A DNA stretch of 42,542 bases from Paracoccaceae bacterium (GTDB lineage: Bacteria; Pseudomonadota; Alphaproteobacteria; Rhodobacterales; Rhodobacteraceae): NCBI GenBank assembly GCA_026989055.1, contig JALSKC010000068.1:1-42542 (forward strand). The letters are read 5' to 3'. The notes below the pieces were generated by a model, which was not told the DNA's origin, ran no database searches, and worked only from the letters and a program-made list of their open reading frames with translations. Within the stretch, counting starts at the first letter, position 1; each line of letters begins with the position of its first letter. Both the position numbers and the translations under genes were made by a program. Positions 9,028 to 17,714 of the stretch are shown here, piece after piece.

Positions 9028-9993
9028 ATGACCTTTCTTGCCGTTTTCACCGCTTTTGCCGTCGGCTTCGCCATGAAATACGGCGGGCTGTGCACCTATG
9101 CGGCGACCCTGCAGATCCTGCGCGGAGGGCGTTTCGAACGGCTGCTGGCCTTTTTCGCCGCCGCGGCCCGGGCCGCTCTGGTGATTGTGCCGTCAAGCTG
9201 GTTCCGGCCCGAAACGGCGATGCCGGAGCGCACCCATGCGCGCTGGCCGCCGGCGCTGGCCGGCGGCATGCTGCTGGTGCCCGGGGCGCATCTGAACCGG
9301 GGCCGTGTTTTCGGAACCTTCGTGCAGCTCGCCGGCGGCAATCTGACCTATGTGGCGACGCTGTTCGGGCTGGTCGCCGGGGCGGTTGGCGGCCGGCTGT
9401 GGCTGGCCGATCCGGCAGCGATCAAGACCGGCGCCCCCCTTGCCGGCACGCCGGGACCGGCGGCCTTTTTCTGGCTGTCCGTGGCCGGCCTGGTGGCATT
9501 GCTGCACCTGCTGTCCGGCGGCAACACCCCCGGCGGGAGACGGCGGGCACCGTTGCCGGCCATCCTTGTTGCGCTGGTGTTGGGGGTTGGCGGCGGTGGG
9601 CTGTTTGCCGCCATCGCCGGCTGGGATTTCGCGGCGGTGCTGACGCGCACGGCCTATCGGGCCATTGACGTCGCGGCCACGGGGCCGGCGGCTCTGGCCA
9701 TGTGGAGCACCCTGGCAATGGTCGCCGGCGGGATCGTCGCCGCCGTCAGCCCCAACCGGTTTGCCTGGCAGGCACCGGCCCTGATGCCGGCGCTGGCCAG
9801 CCTTGTCGGCGGGGCGCTGATGGGGCTTGGCGCCATCGTGCTGCCCGGCGGCAACGACGGGCTCCTGCTGAGCGGCATTCCGGCGCTGGCCCCGCATGCG
9901 CTGATCGGTCTTGCCGTGATGCTGGCGACCATGCTGGCGCTGTTGAAGCTGGCCCCCAATGACGGCGGCTATTCCATCGGCCGCCGGCGCTAG
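9028..9993 (+). CDS. YeeE/YedE (TsuA-like) family membrane transporter
   Basis: The 321-residue protein is almost entirely hydrophobic, with about nine membrane segments. It shows the family's repeated halves: an early KYGGLCTYAA segment, a central RVFGTFVQLAGGNLTY segment and a late LPGGNDGLLLSGIP segment. Characterised relatives import thiosulfate, and the family is widely linked to sulfur-compound uptake. In many relatives the central motif carries a cysteine (G-A-C-x-FGT); here that position reads NRGRVFGT, so only the first-half cysteine remains. It follows guaA by 25 bp. The start has AGAGG immediately before the ATG, which is close for a ribosome-binding site, but it yields a natural first membrane helix. 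No TusA-like partner is adjacent. Confidence 0.82.
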   Translation: MTFLAVFTAFAVGFAMKYGGLCTYAATLQILRGGRFERLLAFFAAAARAALVIVPSSWFRPETAMPERTHARWPPALAGGMLLVPGAHLNRGRVFGTFVQLAGGNLTYVATLFGLVAGAVGGRLWLADPAAIKTGAPLAGTPGPAAFFWLSVAGLVALLHLLSGGNTPGGRRRAPLPAILVALVLGVGGGGLFAAIAGWDFAAVLTRTAYRAIDVAATGPAALAMWSTLAMVAGGIVAAVSPNRFAWQAPALMPALASLVGGALMGLGAIVLPGGNDGLLLSGIPALAPHALIGLAVMLATMLALLKLAPNDGGYSIGRRR

Positions 9994-10082
9994 CGTCAGG
10001 CGCTGCCGGCGCTTCCCTTCGGCAGCCGCTGCCGATATGCAATGCCCATGCCCCGGCCCGCAACGGACAGACGGACCTCGCC

Positions 10083-10364
10083 ATGCCCCTTCGCCCCATC
10101 GGCCATATCGACCTGCCCCCGGAGCGCCTGGACAAGCTGCGGGCCGCGTTGGACGAGCATGTTCGCCTCGCGCGGGCCGAGCCGGGCTGTCTTTCCTTTC
10201 AGGTGACCCCGGATCCGAAACTGCCGGGCCGTTTCAACGTGGCTGAACCCTTTGCCAGCCGCGAAGATTTCGAGGCGCATCAGGCGCGCGCTGCGACACG
10301 CGATTGGGGCCGGCTCACCCGGGGCATACCGCGCAGCTACCGCATCGAAGAGGTCGCCGGATGA
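10083..10364 (+). CDS. Antibiotic biosynthesis monooxygenase (ABM) domain protein
   Basis: This 93-residue protein has the compact ferredoxin-like ABM/quinol-monooxygenase fold (HIDLPPERLDKLRAALDEHVRLARAEPGCLSFQV, then FNVAEPFASREDFEAHQA). Family members are dimers that oxidise quinols or aromatic compounds without a cofactor, and many have no known substrate. The stop overlaps the start of the EamA transporter by four bases (ATGA), so the two are translationally coupled, hinting at a shared small-molecule substrate. Confidence 0.85.
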   Translation: MPLRPIGHIDLPPERLDKLRAALDEHVRLARAEPGCLSFQVTPDPKLPGRFNVAEPFASREDFEAHQARAATRDWGRLTRGIPRSYRIEEVAG

Positions 10365-11251
10365 GCCCGACCCTGCGCGCCGCGGTCTGGATGATCGGGG
10401 CGATTCTGTCGTTCAGCGCAATGGCGGTGGCCGGGCGGATGCTGGCCAGCGGGCTCGATACCTTCGAGATCATGCTCTATCGCTCGATCCTCGGCATCGC
10501 GATCGTGCTGTCGGTGGCGACGATGGCGGGCACCCTCGGGCAGATCAGGACGGACTCGCTCGGCCTTCACCTGATCCGCAACATCAGCCATTTTGCCGGG
10601 CAGAACCTGTGGTTCTACGCCATTGCGCTGATCCCGCTGGCGCAGGTGTTCGCGCTGGAATTCACCTCGCCGATCTGGGCGCTGTTCCTGGCGGTGCCGG
10701 TGCTGGGCGAACGACTGACCGCGGTGCGCCTGCTGGTGGCGCTGAGCGGCTTCGGGGGAATCCTGATCATCACCCAGCCCTGGCAGGCGACCCTGGGGCC
10801 CGGGGTGATCGCCGCCGCGCTTGCGGCCCTGGGATTTGCCGGCTCGGCGGTGTTCACCCGGCTGCTGACGCGCTCGAGCCCGATCACCTCGATCCTGTTC
10901 TGGCTGGTGACGATGCAGGCGCTGTTCGCCCTGATCGGCGCCGGTTTCGATGGCGACATCGCCCTGCCGCTTCCGCCGGCCCTGCCCTGGCTGGCGGTGG
11001 TCTCGGTCGGCGGGCTGGTTGCCCATCTGTGCCTGACCAAGGCGCTGGCGCTGGCGCCGGCGGCGGTGGTGGTTCCGATCGACTTCCTGCGCCTGCCGCT
11101 GGTGGCGATGGTCGGGCTGGTGCTGTTCTCGGAACCGCTGCAGCCGCATGTGCTGGCCGGCGCGGCGGTGATCTTTGCCGCCAACTACCTGAACATCCTG
11201 GCCGAGAGCCGCCGCAACCGGGCCGGGCCACGGGCCGGGCGGGGCGGATAG
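10361..11251 (+). CDS. EamA/DMT-superfamily exporter
   Basis: The 296-residue protein has the ten-helix, two-EamA-domain layout of drug/metabolite transporters. The N-terminal half starts AAVWMIGAILSFSAMAVAGRML, and a second repeat begins about residue 145. The start at 10361 overlaps the upstream stop in an ATGA, so coupling to the ABM gene is likely. Substrates in this family cannot be read from sequence. The stop codon lies inside a 17-bp tandem repeat. Confidence 0.9.
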   Translation: MSPTLRAAVWMIGAILSFSAMAVAGRMLASGLDTFEIMLYRSILGIAIVLSVATMAGTLGQIRTDSLGLHLIRNISHFAGQNLWFYAIALIPLAQVFALEFTSPIWALFLAVPVLGERLTAVRLLVALSGFGGILIITQPWQATLGPGVIAAALAALGFAGSAVFTRLLTRSSPITSILFWLVTMQALFALIGAGFDGDIALPLPPALPWLAVVSVGGLVAHLCLTKALALAPAAVVVPIDFLRLPLVAMVGLVLFSEPLQPHVLAGAAVIFAANYLNILAESRRNRAGPRAGRGG

Positions 11252-11282
11252 CCGGGCGGGGCGGATAGCCGGGCGGGGCGAT
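11234..11282. repeat. 17-bp tandem repeat, about 2.8 copies
   Basis: The unit GCCGGGCGGGGCGGATA occurs at 11234-11250 and 11251-11267, and a third, slightly changed partial copy ends in a run of five T. The repeat straddles the stop codon of the EamA gene: the TA ending copy one and the G opening copy two form the TAG. Confidence 0.85.
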
Positions 11283-11344
11283 TTTTCCCTACCCGAACGC
11301 GGCCCGAACCGTTACCTATGGCCGCAACGAAGGGCTGCCGACGC

Positions 11345-12226
11345 ATGATCCACGAAAGCGCACGAGACTGGCTGGAATCCCCCCGCAAGCGGGTGCTGCT
11401 GTTCGGCATGTCGGGGCTGGGCAAGACCCATGTCTCGAACATGCTGCGCGAGGGGGGCAACTGGTTTCACTACTCGGTCGATTACCGCATCGGCACCCGC
11501 TACATGGGCGAACACATCGTCGACAACTTCAAGCGCGAGGCGATGCGCAACCCGTTCCTGCGCGAACTGCTGATGAGCGATTCGATCTACATCGCCTCCA
11601 ACATAACCTTCGACAACCTCGCCCCCCTTTCCACCTACCTCGGCAAGCCCGGCAACCCGGAGAAGGGCGGGCTGAGCCTCGCCGAATACATGCGCCGGCA
11701 GGAGCAGCACCGCCGGGCGGAAATCGCCGCGCTGCTCGACACCGCCCATTTCATCGCCCGCGCCCGCGAGCTTTACGGCTACGACAATTTCGTCTGCGAT
11801 TCGGGCGGGTCGATCTGCGAGGTGGTGGAACCCGACGACCCCGGGGACGAGGTGCTCAGGGCGCTGTCCGAAAACCTGCTCCTGGTCTGGATCCGCGGCT
11901 CGGAGGCCCATACCGAGGAGCTGATCCGCCGCTTCGAACGCGCCCCGAAGCCGATGTATTATCGCCCCGCCTTCCTGGCAGAGGTCTGGAATGAATATCT
12001 CAGTAAGAACAACGTGAAGGAAAACGAGGTTGATCCTGACGACTTCGCCCGCCACGCCTTCGCCCGGGCCATGGCCCACCGCCAGCCGCGCTACGAGGCG
12101 ATGGCCCGCAACTGGGGCGTGACGGTGGAGGCCGAGGATGTGGCCGCGCTCGACACGGCCGAAGCCTTCGAGGCGCTGGTGGCCCGCGCCCTCGAGAAGC
12201 GCGCCCTTGAGAAGTCCTGCGGCTGA
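11345..12226 (+). CDS. Uncharacterised P-loop ATPase
   Basis: The 293-residue protein opens with a strong Walker A ([12 protein letters not shown], about residues 18-29). It continues with [25 protein letters not shown], and a possible Walker-B-like strand ([22 protein letters not shown]) near residue 155. No AAA+, ABC or kinase signature beyond the P-loop is evident, and no transmembrane segment is seen. I recall similar proteins annotated only as 'ATPase' in Rhodobacterales, so function is unknown. An in-frame ATG at 11318 would add nine residues (MAATKGCRR); I prefer 11345 because similarity to the family seems to begin there. It precedes metA by 89 bp on the same strand. Confidence 0.8.
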   Translation: MIHESARDWLESPRKRVLLFGMSGLGKTHVSNMLREGGNWFHYSVDYRIGTRYMGEHIVDNFKREAMRNPFLRELLMSDSIYIASNITFDNLAPLSTYLGKPGNPEKGGLSLAEYMRRQEQHRRAEIAALLDTAHFIARARELYGYDNFVCDSGGSICEVVEPDDPGDEVLRALSENLLLVWIRGSEAHTEELIRRFERAPKPMYYRPAFLAEVWNEYLSKNNVKENEVDPDDFARHAFARAMAHRQPRYEAMARNWGVTVEAEDVAALDTAEAFEALVARALEKRALEKSCG

Positions 12227-12315
12227 GGCTATTCCGGCACACCCGGGGCACATCGCCCGGGGAACATCGGCGCCCCGGTCCGGCCCCGGCAAACCAGCGA
12301 AGCGGAGACCCCCAG

Positions 12316-13233
12316 ATGCCCATAACGCTGCCGGAGAACCTGCCCGCCTTCGACGTGCTGAAGCGCGAAGGGGTCATGGTGATGTCCCGGGCCCAGGCGG
12401 CGCGCCAGGACATCCGGCCGCTGCGCATCGGGCTGCTCAACCTGATGCCCAAGAAGATCCAGACGGAAAACCAGTTCGCCCGGCTGGTCGGCGCCACCCC
12501 GCTGCAGATCGAACTGAGCCTGATCCGCATGACCGGGCACAAGACGAAGAACACCGCCGCCGAGCACATGGCCGAGTTCTACCGCCCCTTCCAGGAGGTC
12601 AAGGGCGAAAAGTTCGACGGCCTCATCATCACCGGCGCCCCGATCGAGCACCTGCCCTTCGAGGAGGTCACCTACTGGGACGAGCTGCGCGAGGTGATGG
12701 ACTGGACCCAGAGCAACGTGCATTCCACCTTCGGCGTGTGCTGGGGGGGCATGGCGATGATCAACCACTTCCACGGGGTGGAAAAGCACATGCTGAAGGA
12801 AAAGGCCTTCGGCTGCTTCCGGCACCGCAACCTTGCGCCGAGCTCGCCCTACCTGCGCGGGTTCTCGGACGATTTCGTGATCCCCGTCAGCCGCTGGACG
12901 GAGATGCGCCAGGAGGAGATCGACGCCGTCCCCGGGCTGGTGACGCTGCTGGCCTCCGACGAGGTCGGCCCCTGCCTGGTGGAAGATCCGGCGCACCGGG
13001 CGCTCTACATCTTCAACCACTTCGAATATGACAGCGACACGCTGAAGCAGGAATACGACCGCGACATCGCCAGCGGCACGCCGGTCAGGGTGCCGGTGAA
13101 CTACTACCCCGACGACGACCCAAGCAAGCCGCCAATGAACCGCTGGCGCAGCCACGCGCATCTGCTCTACGGCAACTGGATCAACCAGATCTACCAGACC
13201 ACGCCGTTCGATCTCGCCGAAATCGGCGGCTGA
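12316..13233 (+). CDS. metA: Homoserine O-acyltransferase MetA (probably acetyl-CoA-specific)
   Basis: MetA activates homoserine for methionine synthesis. The 305-residue protein aligns without gaps to E. coli numbering at the key positions: nucleophile C142 (GVCWGG), H235 and E237 (FNHFEYDS). Residue 111 is Glu (TGAPIE). Work on MetA specificity showed that Gly at 111 favours succinyl-CoA and Glu favours acetyl-CoA, so I infer homoserine O-acetyltransferase activity. A GGAG lies about ten bases before the ATG. A GC-rich dyad (CCCGGGG repeats) lies in the 89-bp leader, but no SAM-riboswitch core is recognisable. Neighbours are an unknown ATPase and ppk2, not methionine genes. Confidence 0.95.
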   Translation: MPITLPENLPAFDVLKREGVMVMSRAQAARQDIRPLRIGLLNLMPKKIQTENQFARLVGATPLQIELSLIRMTGHKTKNTAAEHMAEFYRPFQEVKGEKFDGLIITGAPIEHLPFEEVTYWDELREVMDWTQSNVHSTFGVCWGGMAMINHFHGVEKHMLKEKAFGCFRHRNLAPSSPYLRGFSDDFVIPVSRWTEMRQEEIDAVPGLVTLLASDEVGPCLVEDPAHRALYIFNHFEYDSDTLKQEYDRDIASGTPVRVPVNYYPDDDPSKPPMNRWRSHAHLLYGNWINQIYQTTPFDLAEIGG

Positions 13234-13302
13234 GGCTCCCGAAGCCGATTGCACCGCGCCGGCCCGGCGGCGATACTGGCCGGACAGATGCGGAGGTTTG
13301 CC

Positions 13303-14172
13303 ATGTCCCTGCCCTTCGACGGCGCGATCAGCCGGTTCTTCGAAAGCGCGGCACCGCCGGAAATCCGCCGGGCCATAGCCGAGGGAGCGAAGAAGGACAT
13401 CCTCTCGGAAAGCTACCCCTACCGGCGCCGGATGCGCCGCAGGAACTACGCGCGGGAAATGGCGGCGCTGCAACGGGAGCTGGTGCGCCTGCAGGCAGAC
13501 GTGAAGGCCACCGGCAAGCGGGTGGTGGTGGTGTTCGAGGGGCGCGATGCGGCCGGAAAGGGCGGCACCATCAAGCGCTTTCGCGAGAACCTCAACCCCC
13601 GCGGCGCGCGGGTGGTGGCGCTGGGCAAACCCTCCGCGGAAGAGCGCTCGCAGTGGTATTTCCAGCGCTACGTGGACCAGCTGCCCTCGGGCGGGGAAAT
13701 CGTGTTCTTCGACCGCAGCTGGTACAATCGCGCGGTGGTGGAACATGTCTTCGGATTCTGCACCGGGGAGGAACGCGCGCGCTTCTTCCGGCAGCTGCCC
13801 GAATTCGAGCGCATGCTGGTGGAGGAAGGCATTCACCTGTTCAAGCTCTGGCTGAACGTGGGCCGGGCCGAACAGCTGCGCCGCTTCCTCGCCCGCGAGC
13901 GCGATCCGCTCAAACAGTGGAAGCTGAGCCGGATCGATGTCGAAGGCCTCGGCAAATGGGACGCCTACACCGACGCCATCGCCGAAACCTTCCGGCGCAG
14001 CCACTCCGGGCATGCCCCCTGGACGGTGATCCGCGCCGATGACAAGCGCCGGGCCCGCATCGCCGCGATCCGGGCGGTGCTCTGCGGCGTTTCCTATGCC
14101 GGCCGCAGCGCGGATGCCGCCCGCGCGCCCGACCCGCGGATCTGCGCCGGCCCCGAGATCCTGGAAACCTAG
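13303..14172 (+). CDS. ppk2: Polyphosphate kinase 2 (class I type)
   Basis: PPK2 transfers phosphate between polyphosphate and nucleotides. The 289-residue single-domain protein has Walker [11 protein letters not shown] (80-89), the lid/Walker-B region ([21 protein letters not shown]) and the late LKQWKLS and DDKRRAR elements. These fit class I enzymes, which phosphorylate nucleoside diphosphates. The ATG at 13303 has GGAGG six bases upstream; the in-frame ATG at 13288 lies before that ribosome-binding site and is rejected. The last ~25 residues ([16 protein letters not shown]) are a divergent tail. It follows metA by 69 bp. Confidence 0.95.
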   Translation: MSLPFDGAISRFFESAAPPEIRRAIAEGAKKDILSESYPYRRRMRRRNYAREMAALQRELVRLQADVKATGKRVVVVFEGRDAAGKGGTIKRFRENLNPRGARVVALGKPSAEERSQWYFQRYVDQLPSGGEIVFFDRSWYNRAVVEHVFGFCTGEERARFFRQLPEFERMLVEEGIHLFKLWLNVGRAEQLRRFLARERDPLKQWKLSRIDVEGLGKWDAYTDAIAETFRRSHSGHAPWTVIRADDKRRARIAAIRAVLCGVSYAGRSADAARAPDPRICAGPEILET

Positions 14173-14223
14173 GCGCGGCGAACGCCACGGCAAGCGGCCC
14201 TGGAGCCGGCGCCGACCCGAGCC

Positions 14224-14253
14224 GCGCCGGCCAGAGACGCGCCGGCCAGAGAC
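14224..14253. repeat. 15-bp direct tandem repeat, two copies
   Basis: GCGCCGGCCAGAGAC occurs twice back to back in the 182-bp gap between the convergent ppk2 gene and the membrane-protein gene at 14355. No function is apparent. Confidence 0.8.
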
Positions 14254-14354
14254 GCGTCGTGCGGCGCCGCCCGGAAGCTCCGGGCGGAAGCGGGGCCCGG
14301 CCCGATGTCGTCCCCGGGCCGATGCGCCGGGCCGGCGCTCCGCCGGCGCCGGTT

Positions 14355-15488
14355 TCAGCCGCGCCGCATCGGGCGGAAATACATCAGCCGGATCAGCTCC
14401 AGGAGACTGTCACGCAGCCGCTCCGCCGGCCAGCCGCCGAGCCAGCCGATCAGGCGCAAGACGCTCAACCCCAGCCCCAGCGCCGCCATCATGCCGAAGA
14501 AGACCACCGCCAGGGATCCCAGCACGGCCACGAGCGCCGGACGGAGACCTTCCGGCCCCGGCACGAGCATTGCTCTCAGATTCGGATAGACCTGCCCCAG
14601 GAAATGCACCGCGATCATCATCATGGTGCCGAACAGGACCGCCGCCGGCAGGATGGAAGTGCCGATCTCGCGCAGCCTCCAGCCCAGCTCCGGCAGGGTT
14701 TCCCGAGGGGCGGGTTCCGCCCCGCCCTGCCTCTCCTCAAACGCCAGCCAGAGCCGCAGCCTCTCGTCCGGCCCGGGATCTTCCGCCGATTCCGGCGGCT
14801 CCGGAAACGCCGGCCGGCTCTCCAGGCTGACGACAAGTACCATGAACAGCAGCACCGCCGCCTGCAGCGCCACCAGCTGCCCGACCGATGCGCCCCCCAG
14901 ATAGGCCAGCGCGAAGCTCGTCGTCATCAGCAGCACGAACTGCAGCCGGGCCGGCAGGCAGACCCCGGCCGAAAACGCCTTCATCGCGCGGGTCGGAAGA
15001 TCCACCCCGCGCCGCTCCAGGCTGCGCCGCGCCGCGCCGCCGCAGCGCACCAGCGGGAGGACCAGCGCGGCAAGCAGGAGCAGCAGGTAGCGCGACAGCG
15101 TTCCCCCCGCCAGCGGCGTGAACAGCATATGCTGCACCAGCACCCCGGCGGCAAGGCCCAGGGCCGCCCGCACGAGCGCCCCCCGCTTCGAATGCCCGCC
15201 CAGGAAAACCCCGACCGGATTGCCGAAGGCGATTGCCAGGAAGAACCCTGCCTCCAGGTTGCGCACCCACTCCTGCGAAAGCGCGAATCCGCCCCGGCGG
15301 GCTACCTCGGCCTCGACCAGCGCCGCCAGCCATCCGCTGAGCAGAAGCGCAAGCCCGACCGAGGCGACATAGCCGGTCGGCCTCTTTCCCCGGTGGCGCT
15401 CCTCGTGGCGCTCCTCGTGGCGCTCCCGGGGGCTCTCTGCGGCCCGGGTCTGTGCCGCATCTTCCGCAATGTCGCTCGTGGCGGTCAT
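14355..15488 (-). CDS. Multi-pass membrane protein of unknown function
   Basis: I do not recognise the family. The 377-residue product begins with ~40 hydrophilic residues that include a charged repeat (ERHEERHEERH, from a 12-bp tandem repeat in the DNA). About nine hydrophobic segments follow, grouped as five or six in the first half (from VASVGLALLLSGWLAAL to LVALQAAVLLFMVLVVSL) and three after residue 265. An acidic cytoplasm-like loop (PEPPESAEDPGPDERL) separates them. Third-position GC is high, as in neighbouring genes, so it is a real gene. It stands alone between convergent ppk2 and the rpsI end. GGAG sits only one base from the ATG, so the start is uncertain. An AT-richer region with a 20-bp dyad lies about 100 bp upstream. 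Confidence 0.75.
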   Translation of the reverse strand: MTATSDIAEDAAQTRAAESPRERHEERHEERHRGKRPTGYVASVGLALLLSGWLAALVEAEVARRGGFALSQEWVRNLEAGFFLAIAFGNPVGVFLGGHSKRGALVRAALGLAAGVLVQHMLFTPLAGGTLSRYLLLLLAALVLPLVRCGGAARRSLERRGVDLPTRAMKAFSAGVCLPARLQFVLLMTTSFALAYLGGASVGQLVALQAAVLLFMVLVVSLESRPAFPEPPESAEDPGPDERLRLWLAFEERQGGAEPAPRETLPELGWRLREIGTSILPAAVLFGTMMMIAVHFLGQVYPNLRAMLVPGPEGLRPALVAVLGSLAVVFFGMMAALGLGLSVLRLIGWLGGWPAERLRDSLLELIRLMYFRPMRRG

Positions 15489-15811
15489 GCTCCGTCATCC
15501 ATCCCCTGATGCAAACGGTCGAACTCAACCGGAGGAATAGCCGGAACCTTGGCCGAAACTGGGCCCTGGATACGGCAAATTGCGGCCAATATTCGGAAAT
15601 ATCGGAACCAGAATTGCGCATCCGGAAACAATCATGCCGCGACAGGCAGGGACGTTTCCGTTTGGAGGGGGCCGGGGCACAATCGCCCCCGCCCCGAAAC
15701 GCCGCCCCGGCGGGACAGACCCCGGCGGGACAGGCCCCGCCATGCAGGGCCGCCACGCAGGAAGGGGCGCCGCGGCAACGGCACCCCCGCTTTCCGGCAG
15801 GAAAAACCGAC
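15489..15811. other. Upstream region of the orphan membrane protein gene
   Basis: This 323-bp gap lies between two minus-strand genes. Its left third is noticeably AT-richer than the surroundings, as expected for a promoter region of the gene at 14355-15488, and contains the dyad at 15586-15605. The right third has a duplicated CCCGGCGGGACAG motif near 15706-15735. Plus-strand frames crossing it run antisense into rpsI and are shadows. No terminator of rpsI with a clear T-run is visible. Confidence 0.55.
15586..15605. promoter_or_regulatory. Candidate operator dyad upstream of the orphan membrane protein
   Basis: CCAATATT and AATATCGG face each other across CGGA, giving eight-base arms with one mismatch. 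The site is about 100 bp upstream of the gene at 14355-15488 in the only AT-rich stretch nearby. Confidence 0.35.
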
Positions 15812-16312
15812 TCAGCGCTTGGAGAACTGGAAGCTGCGGCGCGCCTTGCGCTTGCCGTATTTCTTGCGCTCCACCACGCGCGAGTCGCGGGTCAGGAAGC
15901 CGGCCGCCTTCAGCGCCGGGCGCAGCGACGGGTCGTAAAGCTGCAGCGCTTTCGAGATCCCGTGCTTGACCGCCCCGGCCTGCCCCGACAGCCCGCCGCC
16001 CCTGACGGTAGCGACGACATCGAACTGATCCTCGACCCCGGCCACCTGGAAGGGTTGGCGCAGGATCATCTGCAGCACCGGACGGGCGAAATAGCTGTTC
16101 ATGTCCTTGCCGTTCACGGTGACCTTGCCCGAACCGGGGCGGATCCAGACCCGGGCCACCGCATCCTTGCGCTTGCCGGTGGCGTAGGAACGGCCCAGCT
16201 CGTCACGCACCGGCTCGCGCGCAGGAGCTTCGTCCACGGCGTCCGCGGCGGCGGCCCCGGTGCCTTCGGCGACGCTGCCCAGTTCCTCGAGGGACTTGAT
16301 TTCGTCGGTCAT
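15812..16312 (-). CDS. rpsI: 30S ribosomal protein S9 (uS9)
   Basis: The conserved core runs from about residue 42 ([17 protein letters not shown]) to the C-terminal [13 protein letters not shown], whose terminal Lys-Arg reaches the P-site tRNA. At 166 residues it is longer than the ~130 of E. coli because of an acidic N-terminal extension ([13 protein letters not shown]), a usual feature in alphaproteobacteria. The ATG overlaps the rplM stop by four bases, so the pair is translationally coupled. Confidence 0.98.
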   Translation of the reverse strand: MTDEIKSLEELGSVAEGTGAAAADAVDEAPAREPVRDELGRSYATGKRKDAVARVWIRPGSGKVTVNGKDMNSYFARPVLQMILRQPFQVAGVEDQFDVVATVRGGGLSGQAGAVKHGISKALQLYDPSLRPALKAAGFLTRDSRVVERKKYGKRKARRSFQFSKR

Positions 16313-16776
16313 TTCGCCACCCTCGTGTTCTTCGGGTTCATGGATCTGACATCCAGCACTTCCGGCTTCTGGGCCTCATGCGGATGCTCGGCGCCGGCAT
16401 AGACGCGCAGGTTGGTCATCTGCCTGCGGGCCAGCCTGTTCTTCGGCAGCATGCGCTGCACCGCCTTGATGACGACCCGCTCGGGGTGTTCGCCCTCGAG
16501 GATCTGGCCGGCGGTGCGGCTCCTGATGCCGCCGGGATATCCGGTGTGCCAGTAGTATTTCTTGTCGGTGCGCTTCTTGCCGGTCAGCTGCACCTTGGCG
16601 GCGTTGATGACGATCACGTTGTCGCCCATGTCCATCGACGGCGTGAAGCCCGGCTTGTGCTTGCCGCGCAGGCGGGTGGCGACGATCGAGGCAAGACGGC
16701 CCAGGACCACGCCTTCGGCGTCGATCAGGATCCACTTCTTCTCGATGTCCGCCGGGGTAGCGGTATAGGTTTTCAT
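16309..16776 (-). CDS. rplM: 50S ribosomal protein L13 (uL13)
   Basis: The 155-residue protein shows the uL13 pattern: [17 protein letters not shown] near the N-terminus, the central [16 protein letters not shown] and the [20 protein letters not shown] stretch. It is an early-assembly protein of the large subunit. It is the first gene of the rplM-rpsI operon, with a good promoter at 16811-16838. Confidence 0.98.
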   Translation of the reverse strand: MKTYTATPADIEKKWILIDAEGVVLGRLASIVATRLRGKHKPGFTPSMDMGDNVIVINAAKVQLTGKKRTDKKYYWHTGYPGGIRSRTAGQILEGEHPERVVIKAVQRMLPKNRLARRQMTNLRVYAGAEHPHEAQKPEVLDVRSMNPKNTRVAK

Positions 16777-16810
16777 GTCTCACCCCTGAGATGGGAATTC
16801 GGATTGGCGT

Positions 16811-16838
16811 GTTTTACCCATCTCGCGCGGCCAGTCAA
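16811..16838 (-). promoter_or_regulatory. Sigma70-type promoter of rplM-rpsI
   Basis: On the minus strand TTGACT (16838-16833) and TAAAAC (16816-16811) are separated by 16 bases, about 35 bases before the rplM ATG. It lies in an AT-rich island, and the -35 matches consensus at five of six positions. This is the most convincing promoter in the window. Confidence 0.7.
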
Positions 16839-16865
16839 GCGCATAGCGCCTCTGTTTTTTCATTG

Positions 16866-16883
16866 TTTTCAATTACTTGAAAA
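16866..16883. promoter_or_regulatory. AT-rich palindrome upstream of rplM
   Basis: TTTTCAA and TTGAAAA are perfect complements around TTAC. The site is about 28 bases upstream of the rplM -35 and 44 bases downstream of the preceding minus-strand gene's stop. No T-run follows, so a regulator site or promoter-upstream element fits better than a terminator. Confidence 0.4.
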
Positions 16884-16926
16884 TAAGGTATCATTTTACC
16901 CCATATTCCGCGCCACCCGCCGCGCC

Positions 16927-17622
16927 TCAGATCCGCGAGGATGACTGCTGCAGCCGCCAGGTGCGCACCGAGGCCGCCGTCTGCACCGCAAGCACCAGCC
17001 CCACCACGATGACGAAGGGCCAGCGCAGCATGTTCGGTTCGGGCGTCTGACGGTGGAAATCGAGGAAATGCATGAACAGGAAATAGGCGGTATGGGCGAC
17101 GATCAGCGCCCACAGGATATAGGCCCCCTGCTGCAGATACTTCCACACCGACATCCCCATCAGCCGCTGGGAGAAATCGTTGGAGGTCAGCGACAGCCCC
17201 AGCCCGTAGACCAGTGCCAGGATGCCGATGACATTGCCCAGCCCGAAACCCTTGTCGAACATCACATAGTAGCCCAGCCCGGGGTGGAACTCGAAGCCGA
17301 ACAGGCGCGGCCACTCCAGCTGCACCCAGCCGAACAGGATGAACCCGGCATGCACCAGGCCGGCAAGAAAGCCCCACACTCCCAGTTCGCGCCGCCAGGC
17401 CAGCAGGCGCGACCCCTTGCGCCAGATGCGCGACACCGGGCCGATCAGCATCACCAGGGCGATCACCAGAAAGGAGGCATCCCCGAAGGCCCGGTTCCAG
17501 CGATGCATGGGCGACCATTCGGGGCGCAGCATCCCGAAGGCCCACACCAGGGCTGCCGTCAGGGCCAATGCCCCCAGATGACGAAATTTCCAGTCGTTCA
17601 GGCGCGACAAGCGGAGTTCCAT
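16927..17622 (-). CDS. Ferric-reductase-like transmembrane protein
   Basis: The 231-residue protein has six or so membrane helices and matches the ferric-reductase-like transmembrane domain group (also MsrQ-like), which holds b-type heme in the membrane. Histidines suitable as heme ligands occur in GFLAGLVHAGFILFGW and LIVAHTAYFLFMHF. No FAD/NAD domain is attached, so an external electron donor would be needed. The ATG at 17622 (MELRLSRLN) is chosen over the longer frame because of GAGG just upstream. No MsrP-like molybdoprotein gene is next to it. Confidence 0.75.
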   Translation of the reverse strand: MELRLSRLNDWKFRHLGALALTAALVWAFGMLRPEWSPMHRWNRAFGDASFLVIALVMLIGPVSRIWRKGSRLLAWRRELGVWGFLAGLVHAGFILFGWVQLEWPRLFGFEFHPGLGYYVMFDKGFGLGNVIGILALVYGLGLSLTSNDFSQRLMGMSVWKYLQQGAYILWALIVAHTAYFLFMHFLDFHRQTPEPNMLRWPFVIVVGLVLAVQTAASVRTWRLQQSSSRI

Positions 17623-17714
17623 CGGTGCCTCATCCCTTTCGCCGGCGACCTTTCGCCGGTGAAAACTTCCTGCCGATTTAGCGCACCCCTGCCACGAAAC
17701 AACCCGTGCTCTTC

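Noticed and set aside
7431-9095. 554-codon minus-strand frame opposite guaA
   Set aside because: Exact antisense shadow of guaA, no recognisable domains.
12227-12315. SAM riboswitch upstream of metA
   Set aside because: GC-rich dyads are present, but no SAM-II or other riboswitch core sequence could be recognised.
12229-14193. 654-codon minus-strand frame opposite metA and ppk2
   Set aside because: Spans two well-identified genes antisense; His/Gly/Asp-rich shadow.
15580-15969. 129-codon plus-strand frame in the rpsI downstream region
   Set aside because: Overlaps rpsI antisense, and text is low-complexity Gly/Arg/Pro.
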